Positions 37,821 through 49,870 of a stretch of 64,000 nucleotides of DNA are shown piece by piece. The position numbers were made by a program, and so were the translations under genes. Within the stretch, counting starts at the first letter, position 1, and every line of letters starts with the position of its first letter. The DNA comes from Kofleriaceae bacterium (GTDB lineage Bacteria > Myxococcota_A > Polyangia > Haliangiales > Haliangiaceae), in NCBI GenBank assembly GCA_025357755.1, contig JANXOP010000302.1, positions 51,356-115,355 of the forward strand, read 5' to 3'. The notes below the pieces were generated by a model. That model was not told the origin of the DNA. It did no database searches and saw nothing but the letters and a program-made list of their open reading frames with translations.

Positions 37821-38579
37821 TTGCCGGAACAGGACACCCGCCCGCCTACTCGAATCGGATGTGTCGACGTGCCCGCGCGCGTCGACCGCGAGAAGTTTTT
37901 CAAGGAGCTCACGTTTTGCGAGCTCACGGCGCTGTTCAACGGCCCGCAAAAGCCCACGACGTTCGCGAAGTGGGCGGAGCTCGCGCCCGCGCAGACGATC
38001 GGCCTTGTCGCGCCGTTCGTGATCACGCATCGCAAGGCCCCGGCCTCGGCGCAGCCCTGGCCGAGTGATGGAACCACCGGCGATTTTCGCGATTCTCCGC
38101 TGTCCCGTGCCGCGCTCGCCGAGCTCGTCACCGCGGCCACCGAGACCAAGGCCGCGGCGGTGGTGTTTCGTTCGGCCGATAACTTCTCGGCGTCGGCTGG
38201 AAATCGCGATCAGCTCAAGCAGTTTTTCGGCGAGATTGCCCCTGCGGACCTGTTCTCCGGCGCCGAGCGCGTGTGGATCCCCGGCGGTTTGTGGGATCTG
38301 CGCACCGCCGTCAAGCTCGCAGGTGAGCTCGGCGTCACGTGTGCGTTCGATCCGCTCGTCCGCGATCCTAACGACCCCGCCGAGATCCACTTTGGACTCG
38401 ATGTGACGTCGTTGTATCTCCGCATCGACAGCGCCCGAACCGGTCTGATCCGGAACGAAAAACTAGAGGACCTCGTCGCGCTCGTCGAGCACTACGAAGC
38501 ACTGCCGGTCACGGTCGTCTTCGCGTCGCCAGAGCGCTGGCAGGACGCGCGCAATCTCAAGAAGTTGCTGACCAGTTAG
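37821..38579 (+). CDS. DUF72 (YecE-like) TIM-barrel protein
   Basis: 252 residues from TTG 37821; no ATG or GTG suits better. The RIGCVDVPARVDREKFFKELTFCELTALF opening, the FVITHRK segment and the strand-helix succession (VWIPGGLWD, VTCAFDPLVRDP) match DUF72 proteins, whose biochemical role is not established. Convergent with the small gene at 38576-38776, sharing TTAG stops. Confidence 0.8.
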   Translation: MPEQDTRPPTRIGCVDVPARVDREKFFKELTFCELTALFNGPQKPTTFAKWAELAPAQTIGLVAPFVITHRKAPASAQPWPSDGTTGDFRDSPLSRAALAELVTAATETKAAAVVFRSADNFSASAGNRDQLKQFFGEIAPADLFSGAERVWIPGGLWDLRTAVKLAGELGVTCAFDPLVRDPNDPAEIHFGLDVTSLYLRIDSARTGLIRNEKLEDLVALVEHYEALPVTVVFASPERWQDARNLKKLLTS

Positions 38580-38776
38580 AAGACGAAGGTCGAGCTCGGA
38601 ACAGGCAGCTCGCCGGTCTTCTTCTGCATTTCGAGGATGTTGAGCGAAGACCTCCGCTCGACCATCTGAATGATGGGTTGAGACTTTCTCACTGAAGCCA
38701 CCGCAACGGTCTTCTTGGTGCGAGTGACGGTTGCCTTACGCGCCGCAGGGCGAGCAGTCGGTCCACTATTTCGCAT
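38576..38776 (-). CDS. Small basic hypothetical protein
   Basis: 66 residues from ATG 38776 with a strong GGGGGA Shine-Dalgarno sequence six bases upstream, the main reason to accept it. The first 32 residues are Lys/Arg/Thr/Ala-rich and the second half (SSLNILEMQKKTGELPVPSSTFVF) could fold as a short helix and strand. Divergent from pepA. No family recognised. Confidence 0.55.
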   Translation of the reverse strand: MRNSGPTARPAARKATVTRTKKTVAVASVRKSQPIIQMVERRSSLNILEMQKKTGELPVPSSTFVF

Positions 38777-38853
38777 TCAAATCCCCCAGAAAGCTGTCCG
38801 TTGAAGACTCTACGGATCCGGTTCATGGAGTGTCAATGTAGGCAATCGATTCC

Positions 38854-38882
38854 TTTACTTCGCGCCCTGGACCCACTATAAA
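38854..38882 (+). promoter_or_regulatory. Candidate sigma70-type promoter of pepA
   Basis: TTTACT (38854-38859), 17-bp spacer, TATAAA (38877-38882). The predicted start near 38889 leaves a leader of about 27 bases before the pepA ATG. It lies in the 139-bp divergent gap. Confidence 0.6.
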
Positions 38883-38915
38883 CGTCGGGCTCTTTTCCTG
38901 GAGTTACGTGGATTT

Positions 38916-40457
38916 ATGGACGCTAAGACTGGATTCGAGATCACTCTGGGCAGCGGTGCTGCATGGCAGGTCGGTGGCGATGTTGTGGCTTTCGTAACAT
39001 TCGGCGATCCCTCCAAGGACCCCGTTTTCAAATCAGCTGACCAAGCGCTCGGGGGCCTGCTGTCCGAGGTCGCGCTGTCGGAGTCGTTCGAAGGCAAAGC
39101 CGGCCAGTCGCTGGTCCTTCACACGCACAAGAAGCTCGCCGCCAAGCGCATCGTCGTGATCGGCGCGGGCCCGAAATCGGACTTCGCGAACGCGAACATG
39201 CGTGACGTGTCCGCAGCGATCGCTCAGATCGCGAACAAGACGCTTTCGGCGTCCGTGGCCTTGGTGATGCCGCAGCTCGGTGCGAATCGCGAAGCGGCGC
39301 TCGTGCAGCTCCTCACCGAGGGTCTCTACCTCGGCACGTACAAGTTCGGCCGCTACCTCACCAGCGACGAGGCCAAGCGTCCGCACACGCTGAAGAGCGT
39401 TGCGATCCTGCGAGACTTCAAGGGTGCCAAGGCGAGCGCGGCGCAAGCACGTGCGTTCGCCACCGCCGTGGTCCGCGGCACGACGATCGCGGCCGCCACG
39501 AACCACGCGCGCGACCTCATCAACGAACCGGCCGCCATCGCCACGCCGCTGCACCTCGCGGCCGATGCGCAGGCGATCGCGAAGAAGCACAAGGGCGTGC
39601 TCACGGTGACCGTGCTCGACGAGAAGAAGTGCGCCGAGCTCGGGATGGGCATGTTCCTCGCCGTGGGCCAGGGCTCCGACGAGAGGTCCGCCTTCATCCA
39701 CATGACCTACAAGCCCGCTCAAGGGAAAAAGCCGAAGAAGAAGATCTGCTTCATCGGCAAGGGCGTCACGTTCGACTCGGGTGGCTACTCGCTCAAGCCC
39801 TCGAACGCGATGGAGGACATGAAGATCGATATGTCGGGCGCCGCCGCGGTGATCTCGGCGATGGACGCGATCGCGACGCTCGGTTCGGAACACGAGGTCC
39901 ACGCGATCGCCGCGTGCTGCGAGAACCTGGTCTCGGGGCGCGCATACAAGCTGGGCGATGTCTTGAAGTCGATGGACGGCACGACCGTCGAGATCAACAA
40001 CACCGATGCCGAAGGTCGGCTGACGCTCGGCGATGCGATCACCTACGCGCGCACGAAGATCCAACCCGACGAGATGTTCGACTTCGCGACCCTCACCGGC
40101 GCCTGCATGGTGGCGCTCGGACCCTACACGGCGGGGGTGATGTCCGATCACGAAGCGCTCGTACGCAGCTGGCTCGGCGTGGCCGAGCGCAGCGGTGAAG
40201 ACATGTGGCGGCTGCCGCTGAACCCACGGCTGCGCGAGCAGCTCAAGTCGCCGATCGCGGACATGCGCAACACCGGCGATCGGTTCGGCGGCGCGATCAC
40301 GGCGGGGCTGTTCCTCAAGACGTTTGCCAAGGACACGCCGTGGGTCCACGTCGACATCGCGGGTCCGGCCTCGACCTCGAGCAATCGTCCCAGCCAGCCC
40401 AAGGGTGGGACAGGGTACGCGGTCGCGACGATCGTCGAGTACGCCGCCAAGGCCTGA
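38916..40457 (+). CDS. pepA: Leucyl aminopeptidase (M17)
   Basis: 513 residues. The C-terminal catalytic domain carries the two-metal M17 motifs: VTFDSGGYSLKP, MKIDMSGAAAV and the signature NTDAEGRL. The active-site Lys and Arg are in these blocks. Hexameric cytosolic enzyme that removes N-terminal residues; in some bacteria PepA also binds DNA. Monocistronic by position, with its own promoter upstream. Confidence 0.96.
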   Translation: MDAKTGFEITLGSGAAWQVGGDVVAFVTFGDPSKDPVFKSADQALGGLLSEVALSESFEGKAGQSLVLHTHKKLAAKRIVVIGAGPKSDFANANMRDVSAAIAQIANKTLSASVALVMPQLGANREAALVQLLTEGLYLGTYKFGRYLTSDEAKRPHTLKSVAILRDFKGAKASAAQARAFATAVVRGTTIAAATNHARDLINEPAAIATPLHLAADAQAIAKKHKGVLTVTVLDEKKCAELGMGMFLAVGQGSDERSAFIHMTYKPAQGKKPKKKICFIGKGVTFDSGGYSLKPSNAMEDMKIDMSGAAAVISAMDAIATLGSEHEVHAIAACCENLVSGRAYKLGDVLKSMDGTTVEINNTDAEGRLTLGDAITYARTKIQPDEMFDFATLTGACMVALGPYTAGVMSDHEALVRSWLGVAERSGEDMWRLPLNPRLREQLKSPIADMRNTGDRFGGAITAGLFLKTFAKDTPWVHVDIAGPASTSSNRPSQPKGGTGYAVATIVEYAAKA

Positions 40458-40520
40458 GCGACGGCGCGACGCGCCAGGCTATTTTCCGAGCAATCTCAGT
40501 TGCTTAGATCTGTGCCTGGC

Positions 40521-40549
40521 TTGACAAACCCGACCCTTGCCGGTATAGT
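40521..40549 (+). promoter_or_regulatory. Strong sigma70-type promoter of cdnL
   Basis: Consensus TTGACA (40521-40526), exactly 17 bp, TATAGT (40544-40549). Predicted start near 40556, leader of about 16 bases before the TTG start codon. The best promoter seen in the window. Confidence 0.85.
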
Positions 40550-40571
40550 TTTGCGGTAGAGGTTCCAACAC

Positions 40572-41072
40572 TTGAAGCAGCAATTCGCAGTCGGTGACAA
40601 AGCGGTTTATCCGGTGCACGGAGTGGCCGAGGTCGTCGGGCTCGAGAATCGCGACATCGGCGGGAGCGCGGTCCCGGTCTACATCCTCAAGATCATCGAG
40701 ACCGGGATGAAGATCATGATCCCGACCACGAACGCAGGTTCGGTCGGGCTTCGCGATCTGATCAGCGCGAAGCAGGTCAAGGAAGTGATCTCGATCCTGA
40801 AGTCGCGCGATATTCCTCGCGACACGCAGACGTGGAATCGTCGCTATCGCGAGTACATGGAGAAGATCAAGACGGGCTCGATCTTCGAGATCGCCGAGGT
40901 CATGCGTGATCTCTCCGTGCTGCGACTCACCAAAGAGCTCTCGTTCGGCGAGCGCAAGATGCTCGACACCGCGAAGGGCTTGCTCACCCGCGAGCTCGCA
41001 CTCGCGAAGGGTGTCGAGGCAGCCAAGATCACCGCCGAGATCGATGCGATCTTCGCGGCTGCGGCGGCCTGA
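40572..41072 (+). CDS. cdnL: CdnL, CarD-family RNA polymerase-binding factor
   Basis: 166 residues from TTG 40572. N-terminal CarD/TRCF Tudor-like domain that contacts the polymerase beta subunit (FAVGDKAVYPVHGVAEVVGLE), then the helical DNA-contact domain with TWNRRYREYMEKIKTGSIFEIAEV and LSFGERKMLDTA, very close to myxobacterial CdnL. CdnL stabilises open complexes, notably at rRNA promoters, and is essential in Myxococcus. Note the weak TTG codon behind a strong promoter. Convergent with fabH, three bases between stops. Confidence 0.95.
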   Translation: MKQQFAVGDKAVYPVHGVAEVVGLENRDIGGSAVPVYILKIIETGMKIMIPTTNAGSVGLRDLISAKQVKEVISILKSRDIPRDTQTWNRRYREYMEKIKTGSIFEIAEVMRDLSVLRLTKELSFGERKMLDTAKGLLTRELALAKGVEAAKITAEIDAIFAAAAA

Positions 41073-41075
41073 TTC

Positions 41076-42083
41076 CTAGAACCGCAGGAACGCGCTGCCC
41101 CACGTGAGGCCCGCGCCAAAGGCGACGAGGCAGACCAGGTCACCCGGCTTGATCTTGCCGAGCTCGATCGCCTCGTGCATGCAGATCGGGATCGTCGCGG
41201 CGGTCGTGTTGCCGTACTTCTGAATGTTGTTGTGCATCTTCTCGGGCGGCAACCCGATCATCTGCGCCACCATCTGATTGATCCGGAGGTTCGCCTGGTG
41301 CGGAATCACCATGTCGATGTCGGCGATGCTCTTGATGCCGTTCGCCTGCATGCCCTCCATGATCGCTTGTGGCATGCGCGTCACGGCGTGCTTGAAGACG
41401 TTCTTGCCCTTCATCTGAGGGAAGTGCTTGCCCGCCTCGAGATCCTCCGCGCTGAGCCGCGGATGGTTGCGGCTCGCGGGAGTTTCTGTCCACAGGATCT
41501 CGGCCTCGGTGCCATCCGCATGGATGTGCGTCGAGAGGATCATGTGCGCTTCGTCGGTCGCGACGCCGATCACGGCAGCGCCGGCGCCATCGCCGAAGAT
41601 CACGGTGATATCGCGACCTCGGGTCGAGACATCGAGGCCCGTGGATTGGATCTCCGCGCCGACCAGCAAGATGTGCTTGAAGTTGCCGCTGCGGATGTAG
41701 GCATCGGCGATCGAGAGCCCGTAGATAAAGCCGGTGCACTGCTGGCGGATGTCGAGGCACGGCACGCCCTTGTGGCCGATGCCGAGCTCGCGCTGCAGGA
41801 GCACACCCGTGCCAGGGAAGTAGATATCGGGAGATAGCGTCGCGTAGATGATGAGATCGAGGTCCTCGGCGGCGATGCCGGCCTTCTCGATCGCTTCGCG
41901 ACTCGCCTTGGCGGCGAGACCCGCGCCCGTCTCACCGGGCGAGACCCAGCGTCGCTCTTCGATGCCCGTGCGCTCGACGATCCACTCGTGGGTGGTCTCC
42001 ATCTTCGCTGCGAGATCATGGTTCGTGACGACGCGCGACGGAACGGACATGCCGACGCCCATGATTCGGCTTCGATTGGTCAT
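41076..42083 (-). CDS. fabH: 3-oxoacyl-ACP synthase III
   Basis: 335 residues from ATG 42083 with GGAG upstream; a 14-codon extension is possible. Thiolase-fold KAS III with catalytic Cys in IRQQCTGFIYG, His in IPHQANLRI and Asn in YGNTTAATIP. Starts fatty-acid chains by condensing acyl-CoA with malonyl-ACP. It stands alone, without other fab genes, so a specialised KAS III is also possible. Confidence 0.93.
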   Translation of the reverse strand: MTNRSRIMGVGMSVPSRVVTNHDLAAKMETTHEWIVERTGIEERRWVSPGETGAGLAAKASREAIEKAGIAAEDLDLIIYATLSPDIYFPGTGVLLQRELGIGHKGVPCLDIRQQCTGFIYGLSIADAYIRSGNFKHILLVGAEIQSTGLDVSTRGRDITVIFGDGAGAAVIGVATDEAHMILSTHIHADGTEAEILWTETPASRNHPRLSAEDLEAGKHFPQMKGKNVFKHAVTRMPQAIMEGMQANGIKSIADIDMVIPHQANLRINQMVAQMIGLPPEKMHNNIQKYGNTTAATIPICMHEAIELGKIKPGDLVCLVAFGAGLTWGSAFLRF

Positions 42084-42136
42084 CACGTAGCTCCGTAACA
42101 CACCGCTTCGAAGCAGATCGAGCAATATTCGGGTCT

Positions 42137-42775
42137 ATGCACGTGCTGCTCGTTCGACATGGCGAGACGCCATGGAATCGCGAAGGTCGCTATCAAGGCC
42201 GCACCGATATTCCGCTGTCCGCCGACGGTGAAGCGCAGGTGAGGCGACTGGCCGAGCGGTTGCGCAGCGTGTCATTCAAGACCGCGATCGCGTCGCCCCT
42301 CAGCCGCGCGAAGGCCACGGCCGAAGCGATCCATCGTGGACCGCTCGAGCTCGATGCCGGCCTGCTCGAGATCTCGCATGGCGAGTGGGAAGGCAAGCTC
42401 GCGAGCGAGGTCGAGCTCTCGCACGCCGAAATGTTTGGCGTGTGGCGCACGGCGCCAGGGCGCGACACGAAGGCAGGTCCGAAGGCCGAGTCCCTTGGCG
42501 ATGTGGAGGCGCGGGCGTGGCCGGTGCTCGAGCGGCTGTGCGAGACGCTCGGCCAAGGTGATACGGGGTTGCTCGTAGCGCACGATGCGGTGAATCGCGT
42601 GCTCTTGTGCCGCGTGCTCGGGCTCCCGCTCGAGCGCGTGTGGAAGTTTCGCCAGGCGCCAGCCGCGCTCAACGTGCTCTCGGGCCCGTCCCTCAGCGAG
42701 CTCCAGGTCGTGCGATTGAACGATTCGGACCACTCGACCCCGTTTCTCGACAACGCGCAGCACAAGGCTCTCTAG
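42137..42775 (+). CDS. Histidine phosphatase (phosphoglycerate mutase-like)
   Basis: 212 residues. LVRHGETPWNREGRYQGRTDIPLS carries the phospho-accepting His; the second His is in LLVAHDAVNRVLL and the active-site Glu in LLEISHGEWEGK. The family includes cofactor-dependent mutases, CobC and broad phosphatases; length and sequence favour a phosphatase. Divergent from fabH. Confidence 0.9.
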   Translation: MHVLLVRHGETPWNREGRYQGRTDIPLSADGEAQVRRLAERLRSVSFKTAIASPLSRAKATAEAIHRGPLELDAGLLEISHGEWEGKLASEVELSHAEMFGVWRTAPGRDTKAGPKAESLGDVEARAWPVLERLCETLGQGDTGLLVAHDAVNRVLLCRVLGLPLERVWKFRQAPAALNVLSGPSLSELQVVRLNDSDHSTPFLDNAQHKAL

Positions 42776-42809
42776 CGATCCTGGCGCGTCGTTTGCTGAG
42801 TTCTTCGGC

Positions 42810-43346
42810 ATGGACAGCATCAACAAGAACCAGCCGGAAGAAAACCACCAGGATCTCGCAGGAGCTCCCGCGGTTACGAAGATCCAGGAGCTCGTGAAGC
42901 AGGCCCCGACGTGCTTCTTGTGTACGTCGATCACGACGAACAAGAAGTTCGAGACCCGACCGATGGCGGTCCAGAAGGTCGATGACGAGGGCTTCTTGTG
43001 GTTCTTGAGCGCGAGCGACAGCGCGCACAATGCAGAGATCGCGAAGGACTCGGCGGTCCAGCTGTTATTCCAGGGCTCGCCGCATTCCGACTTCTTGACG
43101 CTCTACGGGACGGCGACGATCGGTCGCGACAAGGCCAAGATCGCAGAGCTCTACCAGCCGATCATGAAGACCTGGTTTACCGAGGGTGAAAACGACCCGC
43201 GGATCACGACGATCTGCGTGCGTCCGACGCAGGGCTACTACTGGGATACCAAGCACAACCGCGCGATCGCATTTGCGAAGATGGTGGTCGGCGCGATCAC
43301 CGGCAAGACCCTCGACGATTCGATCGAGGGCACGCTTCGCGTGTGA
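42810..43346 (+). CDS. Pyridoxamine 5'-phosphate oxidase-fold (general stress protein 26-like)
   Basis: 178 residues. Split-barrel flavin-binding fold: TCFLCTSITTNKKFETRPMAVQKVDDEGFLWFLS, then WFTEGENDPRITTICVRPTQGYYWD. Resembles general stress protein 26 types that bind FMN or FAD. True substrate unknown. It follows the phosphatase gene by 34 bases and may share its transcript. Confidence 0.88.
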   Translation: MDSINKNQPEENHQDLAGAPAVTKIQELVKQAPTCFLCTSITTNKKFETRPMAVQKVDDEGFLWFLSASDSAHNAEIAKDSAVQLLFQGSPHSDFLTLYGTATIGRDKAKIAELYQPIMKTWFTEGENDPRITTICVRPTQGYYWDTKHNRAIAFAKMVVGAITGKTLDDSIEGTLRV

Positions 43347-43431
43347 CCTGACCACGAGGGACAGCTCGTGACCCGGCGCAAGCCGCACGCAATCGGCGCG
43401 GCGGGCTCCGATCGGAGAGCGCAGAGCTGAG

Positions 43432-45930
<2,499 letters not shown>

Positions 45931-45944
45931 TCATGTTCCGGATT

Positions 45945-47039
45945 TCACGAGGAAATCTGGCCATTTTCGATCCGGTAATCGGCGCGATCACGGGACAGCA
46001 AAACATGGCTCCCCGCGGTGGTCGTGATGAAGCACTGACCGGCCTTGTTCGCGAGGTGCTCGAACAGGAATTCGTTGCGGCTGGGATCGAGCTCGCTCGA
46101 GACGTCGTCGAGCAACAAGATCGGGAGCTCGCCGTGGGTCTTCGCGAGGATCGCGAGCTCCGCGGTCTTCCACGCGAGCATGATCGCGCGCAGCTGACCC
46201 TGCGACGCGAAGTCCCCGGCATCGCGGCCATCGAGATCGAACGCGAGATCGTCGCGATGGGGTCCGCTCTGCGTCGATTCGGTCGCGATGTCGCGCGCGT
46301 GGGTCTCGTGCAGGTGGGCGAGGATCTCTTCGACGGTCAGCCCCGCGGTCTTCGAGACGTAGCGGACACCGGCGCGATGTGGGCTGCGGCCGATCGCCTG
46401 GAACGCGTCTTCGAGCGCCGGCTGGATCGTGTGGACGAACCGGGCACGCGAGCTTGCGACGACCGAACCGAGCTGCGCGAGCTGGAGGTCGTAGACCTCG
46501 AGCAAAGCGCTGACGCGGCTTGCCACCAGCCCTTGCGCGGCTTGCTTGAGCACGGTGTTGCGCTGCTTGAGGACCTTCTCGTAGTCCTGGATCGCGCCCA
46601 GGTATTCGGGCCCCTGGTTGAACACCGCGCGGTCCAAGAACCGCCGCCGATCGCTCGGTGAGCCACGTGGTAACGCGAGATCCTCGGGCGTGAATACGAC
46701 GACGTTGAAGCCGCCGAAGTAGCGCGCGATCGGGCGCATCGGCTTGCCATCGAGCATCACCTTTCTCGAACCCGGCGAGAGCGCCACCTCGTAGATCCTC
46801 GTGAGCCCTTCTCTCTCGACCCGCGCTCCGAGCTGGGCCTGCGGCTGCTCGAACGCGATGAGGTCGGCCAGGCGGCTCGTACGGAACGAGCGGAGCGTCG
46901 CGACGACGTAGATGGCCTCGAGCAGGTTCGTCTTGCCCTGGCCATTCTGGCCAACGAAGACGCTGAACCGTTCCCGCGGAGCCAGCTCGACCGGCGCGAG
47001 ATTGCGGATCCCGGACGCCGTGAGCAGCGAGATCTTCAC
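45945..47039 (-). CDS. recF: DNA replication/repair protein RecF
   Basis: 364 residues from GTG 47039. SMC-like ATPase: Walker A GQNGQGKTN, the signature motif FASQGQLRAIMLAWKTAE and Walker B LPILLLDDVSSELD. Binds ssDNA-dsDNA junctions and, with RecOR, loads RecA. Four bases after dnaN, in the conserved origin cluster. Confidence 0.96.
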   Translation of the reverse strand: MKISLLTASGIRNLAPVELAPRERFSVFVGQNGQGKTNLLEAIYVVATLRSFRTSRLADLIAFEQPQAQLGARVEREGLTRIYEVALSPGSRKVMLDGKPMRPIARYFGGFNVVVFTPEDLALPRGSPSDRRRFLDRAVFNQGPEYLGAIQDYEKVLKQRNTVLKQAAQGLVASRVSALLEVYDLQLAQLGSVVASSRARFVHTIQPALEDAFQAIGRSPHRAGVRYVSKTAGLTVEEILAHLHETHARDIATESTQSGPHRDDLAFDLDGRDAGDFASQGQLRAIMLAWKTAELAILAKTHGELPILLLDDVSSELDPSRNEFLFEHLANKAGQCFITTTAGSHVLLSRDRADYRIENGQISS

Positions 47040-47043
47040 GCGA

Positions 47044-48141
47044 TCAGATGCGCATCGGCATCACGACGCCGAGGTAATCGTCGCCGCTGAGCGGACGAAT
47101 CAGGCCCGGGTCGAGCTCGTTGCCGAGCGAGATCGTGATCTGGTCGCACGCCATCTGGCCGAGGAGCTCGACGACGTACTTCGGGTTGAACCCGATGGCG
47201 ATCGCATCGCCGTTGTATTCCGCATCGAGCTCTTCACGAACCTCACCGAGGTCCGGGTTGTCGCTCGTGATGGTCAGCCCTTCACGGGTTGCGGCGAGCT
47301 TTACGCCGCGGGTCTCCGACGACATCAGCTGGGCTCGCTTGAGCGAGTCCACGAAGCGACCACGGTCGACCGTGATGACCTTCTTGTGCTCCTTCGGAAT
47401 CACCTGCTCGTATGGCGGGAACTGCGCATCGATGAGCTTGACCGCGATCGCGATGTCTTCCTGCACGAGGAACAGGTGCGGGGTCTTGATCGCGAGCTTG
47501 CACGACGGTCCCGACTCGAGGACCTTTTTCATCTCGAGCAGGCCCTTCTTCGGGATGATCACGCCAGCCGAAAGCTTCGGGCCATTCGCGATGGTGCGCT
47601 CGACCTTCGAGAGGCGATGCCCGTCCGTCGAGACCATGCGTGCCTTGGAGCCGTCGCTCTCGAAGAACACGCCGTTGAGGTGAAACCGCGTCTCGTCGTT
47701 GCAGACCGAAAACAGCGTCCGATCGATCATCTCGCGGAGCACCGCGCTCTCGATGCTCGTGTACGTCGCTTCGCGATGGTCGGGGACGCGTGGAAAGTCG
47801 CGGTCGGGCATCCCGACGATGCGGTACGTGACCTTGCCCGAGCGGATCTCGGCCCAGTTGTTGTCCGCTTTCTTGAGCGTGACTTCCTCGCCCGGAGCGT
47901 TCGCGACGAGCTCGTAGAGGTTCTTGGCGCCGAGCGTGATGCCGCCTTCGTGCGCATTCGTGCTCTTGAGCTCTGCGGTCAGCGAGACGTTGAGATCGGT
48001 CGCGGCGACGAGCAGCTGGTTCTTGCCTTGCGTCCGCAGCAGCACGTTGGCCAGCATCGGCATCGTGCTCTTGCGGTCAGCAATGCCTTGAGCGAGCCGC
48101 AGTCCGCGCAGGAATTCGTGCTTTGCGATTTTAAATTCCAT
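47044..48141 (-). CDS. dnaN: DNA polymerase III beta sliding clamp
   Basis: 365 residues. Three-fold clamp architecture; recognisable blocks include TMPMLANVLLRTQG, VSTDGHRLSKVER and GFNPKYVVELLGQM, ending VVMPMRI as in other clamps. AAGGA lies just upstream of the ATG. 260 bp separate it from dnaA. Confidence 0.97.
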   Translation of the reverse strand: MEFKIAKHEFLRGLRLAQGIADRKSTMPMLANVLLRTQGKNQLLVAATDLNVSLTAELKSTNAHEGGITLGAKNLYELVANAPGEEVTLKKADNNWAEIRSGKVTYRIVGMPDRDFPRVPDHREATYTSIESAVLREMIDRTLFSVCNDETRFHLNGVFFESDGSKARMVSTDGHRLSKVERTIANGPKLSAGVIIPKKGLLEMKKVLESGPSCKLAIKTPHLFLVQEDIAIAVKLIDAQFPPYEQVIPKEHKKVITVDRGRFVDSLKRAQLMSSETRGVKLAATREGLTITSDNPDLGEVREELDAEYNGDAIAIGFNPKYVVELLGQMACDQITISLGNELDPGLIRPLSGDDYLGVVMPMRI

Positions 48142-48401
48142 CGTCCTTTTCCTCGGTCCGCTCTGCTCTTCTTATATTCAGATTTAAGATCTGACTTAGT
48201 AGTAGGAAGTAGAAGGTGCTGTGAACAGTGTGGGTAACTCGGTAACCCATTACGACGTCTGTTCTTTCGTCAGCTCAGCACGAGGGTCTGACGTCGTCGG
48301 TCTACGGTGGTTGCCATGAACCAAAGGTGTGGACAAGTCCGACGAGGATTTCGTCCAGATTTGATCCACAGGGTTGTTAACCGTTTTAGGCACAGGGCAA
48401 A
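48142..48401. other. dnaA-dnaN intergenic region with DnaA-box-like sites
   Basis: 260 bp without a gene. Three 9-mers are one mismatch from TTATCCACA: TGTGGGTAA (48229-48237, reverse), TGTGGACAA (48328-48336, reverse) and TGATCCACA (48362-48370). An inverted repeat TCAGAT-TTAAG-ATCTGA lies at 48178-48194 in an AT-richer patch 37 bases upstream of dnaN. Could be part of the origin or a DnaA-controlled dnaN promoter. Confidence 0.55.
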
Positions 48402-49847
48402 TCACTTCAGAATCATCGATTCGATCGCGTGCAGCTCGGAGCGCAGCGAAGCGTCTTCCTTGAGCCGTTCGGCGATCTTTTGGACGGCCGAAATCACGGT
48501 CGTGTGGTGCTTGCCACCGAACGCTCGGGCGAGGTCCGGATACGAATCTTTGGTGTGGTGACGCGCCAGGTACATCGCCACCGCGCGGGGATTCGCGAGC
48601 GACTTGTGCCGGCGGTCGGATTTGATCTCGGCGGTCTTGAGGCCGTAGTAGCTCGCCACGGACTTGATGATGGTCTCGCACGTGATGATCTCGCGGGGAC
48701 GCGTGATCGAGCCGCTGAGCGTCTCCTGCGCGAACTCGAGGTCGATGCGGCGCTTCGAGAGCGAGGCATACGCGGCGAGCCGGATGAGGGCGCCCTCGAG
48801 CTCGCGGACATTCGATTTGATCGCCGACGCGATATAGAGCGCGACATCATCGGGCAGCGTCACGGCCTCGACGGCGGCCTTCTTGCGAAGAATGGCGATG
48901 CGAACCTCGAGCTCGGGAGGTTCGATATCGGCGAGCAGGCCCCACGCGAAGCGCGTGCGCAGGCGATCGGCGATGTCCTGGATCTCGTGCGGCTTACGAT
49001 CGCTGGTCAGCACGATCTGCTTGTGGTTCTCGTGGAGCGCGTTGAACGTGTGGAAGAACTCGTCCTGCGTGCTCTCCTTGTTGGCGAGAAATTGCACGTC
49101 ATCGATGAGCAGCACGTCGATGCCCTCGCGATAGTTGCGCCGGAAGTCGTGCATCTTGCCGGTGCGAATGGCCTGCACGTACTCGTTCATGAACCGCTCG
49201 CTCGAGATGTAGACGATGCGCGCGCCCGGGCGGTTCGCGAGCTGCTGGTGACCGATCGCGTGGAGGAGGTGGGTCTTGCCCAGGCCCGCACCGCCGCAGA
49301 TGAACACCGGGTTGTACTTCGGCGGGTAGCTGGAGGCGGCGGCCTGAGACGCAGCGAACGCGAGCTGGTTCGAGGGGCCTGCGACGAACGTCTCGAACGA
49401 GTAGCGGGGGTTGAGCGTGGCGTTATCGGGGACGCGAAAGCCCGGTTCGTCATCGGTCATCGTCGCGGCCGTGACCGCGTGCAAGGTTCCGGAGCCGTTC
49501 GTGTGGGTCGGTTGGGTCGGCTGGGTCGGCTGGGTCGCCACGGGAACGACGTTGTTCGGAGACGACCCCTGCGGCAATTCGACCGGGCCATCGGGCATGC
49601 GGTCATTGCCGTCGGGCTCGAACTCGATCCGGACTTCCACCCCGAGCTCCTTGAGCTCGATGATCAGGCCGGCGAGGAAATTAGATTCGAACCAGACCCG
49701 GACGTAACTGTTGGGTGCACGGAGCTTGAGGGTGGCTCCTTCCCACGAGGCAACCTCGATCGGACGCAGCCACATGTCGTAATTCTGCGGAGATACGCGT
49801 GATCGCAGTCGATCGACGGCCTCGGTCCAGAGAAAGTGCTGTGTCAT
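48402..49847 (-). CDS. dnaA: Chromosomal replication initiator DnaA
   Basis: 481 residues. Domain I at about 1-90, a Thr/Pro-repeat linker (TQPTQPTQPT) in domain II, AAA+ domain III with Walker A GGAGLGKTHL and Walker B VLLIDDVQFLANK, and the domain IV DNA-binding signature ARAFGGKHHTTVISAVQKI. ATP-DnaA melts oriC. First gene of the leftward dnaA-dnaN-recF-gyrB cluster; a 13-bp interrupted hairpin lies in its leader. Confidence 0.98.
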   Translation of the reverse strand: MTQHFLWTEAVDRLRSRVSPQNYDMWLRPIEVASWEGATLKLRAPNSYVRVWFESNFLAGLIIELKELGVEVRIEFEPDGNDRMPDGPVELPQGSSPNNVVPVATQPTQPTQPTHTNGSGTLHAVTAATMTDDEPGFRVPDNATLNPRYSFETFVAGPSNQLAFAASQAAASSYPPKYNPVFICGGAGLGKTHLLHAIGHQQLANRPGARIVYISSERFMNEYVQAIRTGKMHDFRRNYREGIDVLLIDDVQFLANKESTQDEFFHTFNALHENHKQIVLTSDRKPHEIQDIADRLRTRFAWGLLADIEPPELEVRIAILRKKAAVEAVTLPDDVALYIASAIKSNVRELEGALIRLAAYASLSKRRIDLEFAQETLSGSITRPREIITCETIIKSVASYYGLKTAEIKSDRRHKSLANPRAVAMYLARHHTKDSYPDLARAFGGKHHTTVISAVQKIAERLKEDASLRSELHAIESMILK

Positions 49848-49870
49848 TCACCAAAACCTTGTAAAAGCGT

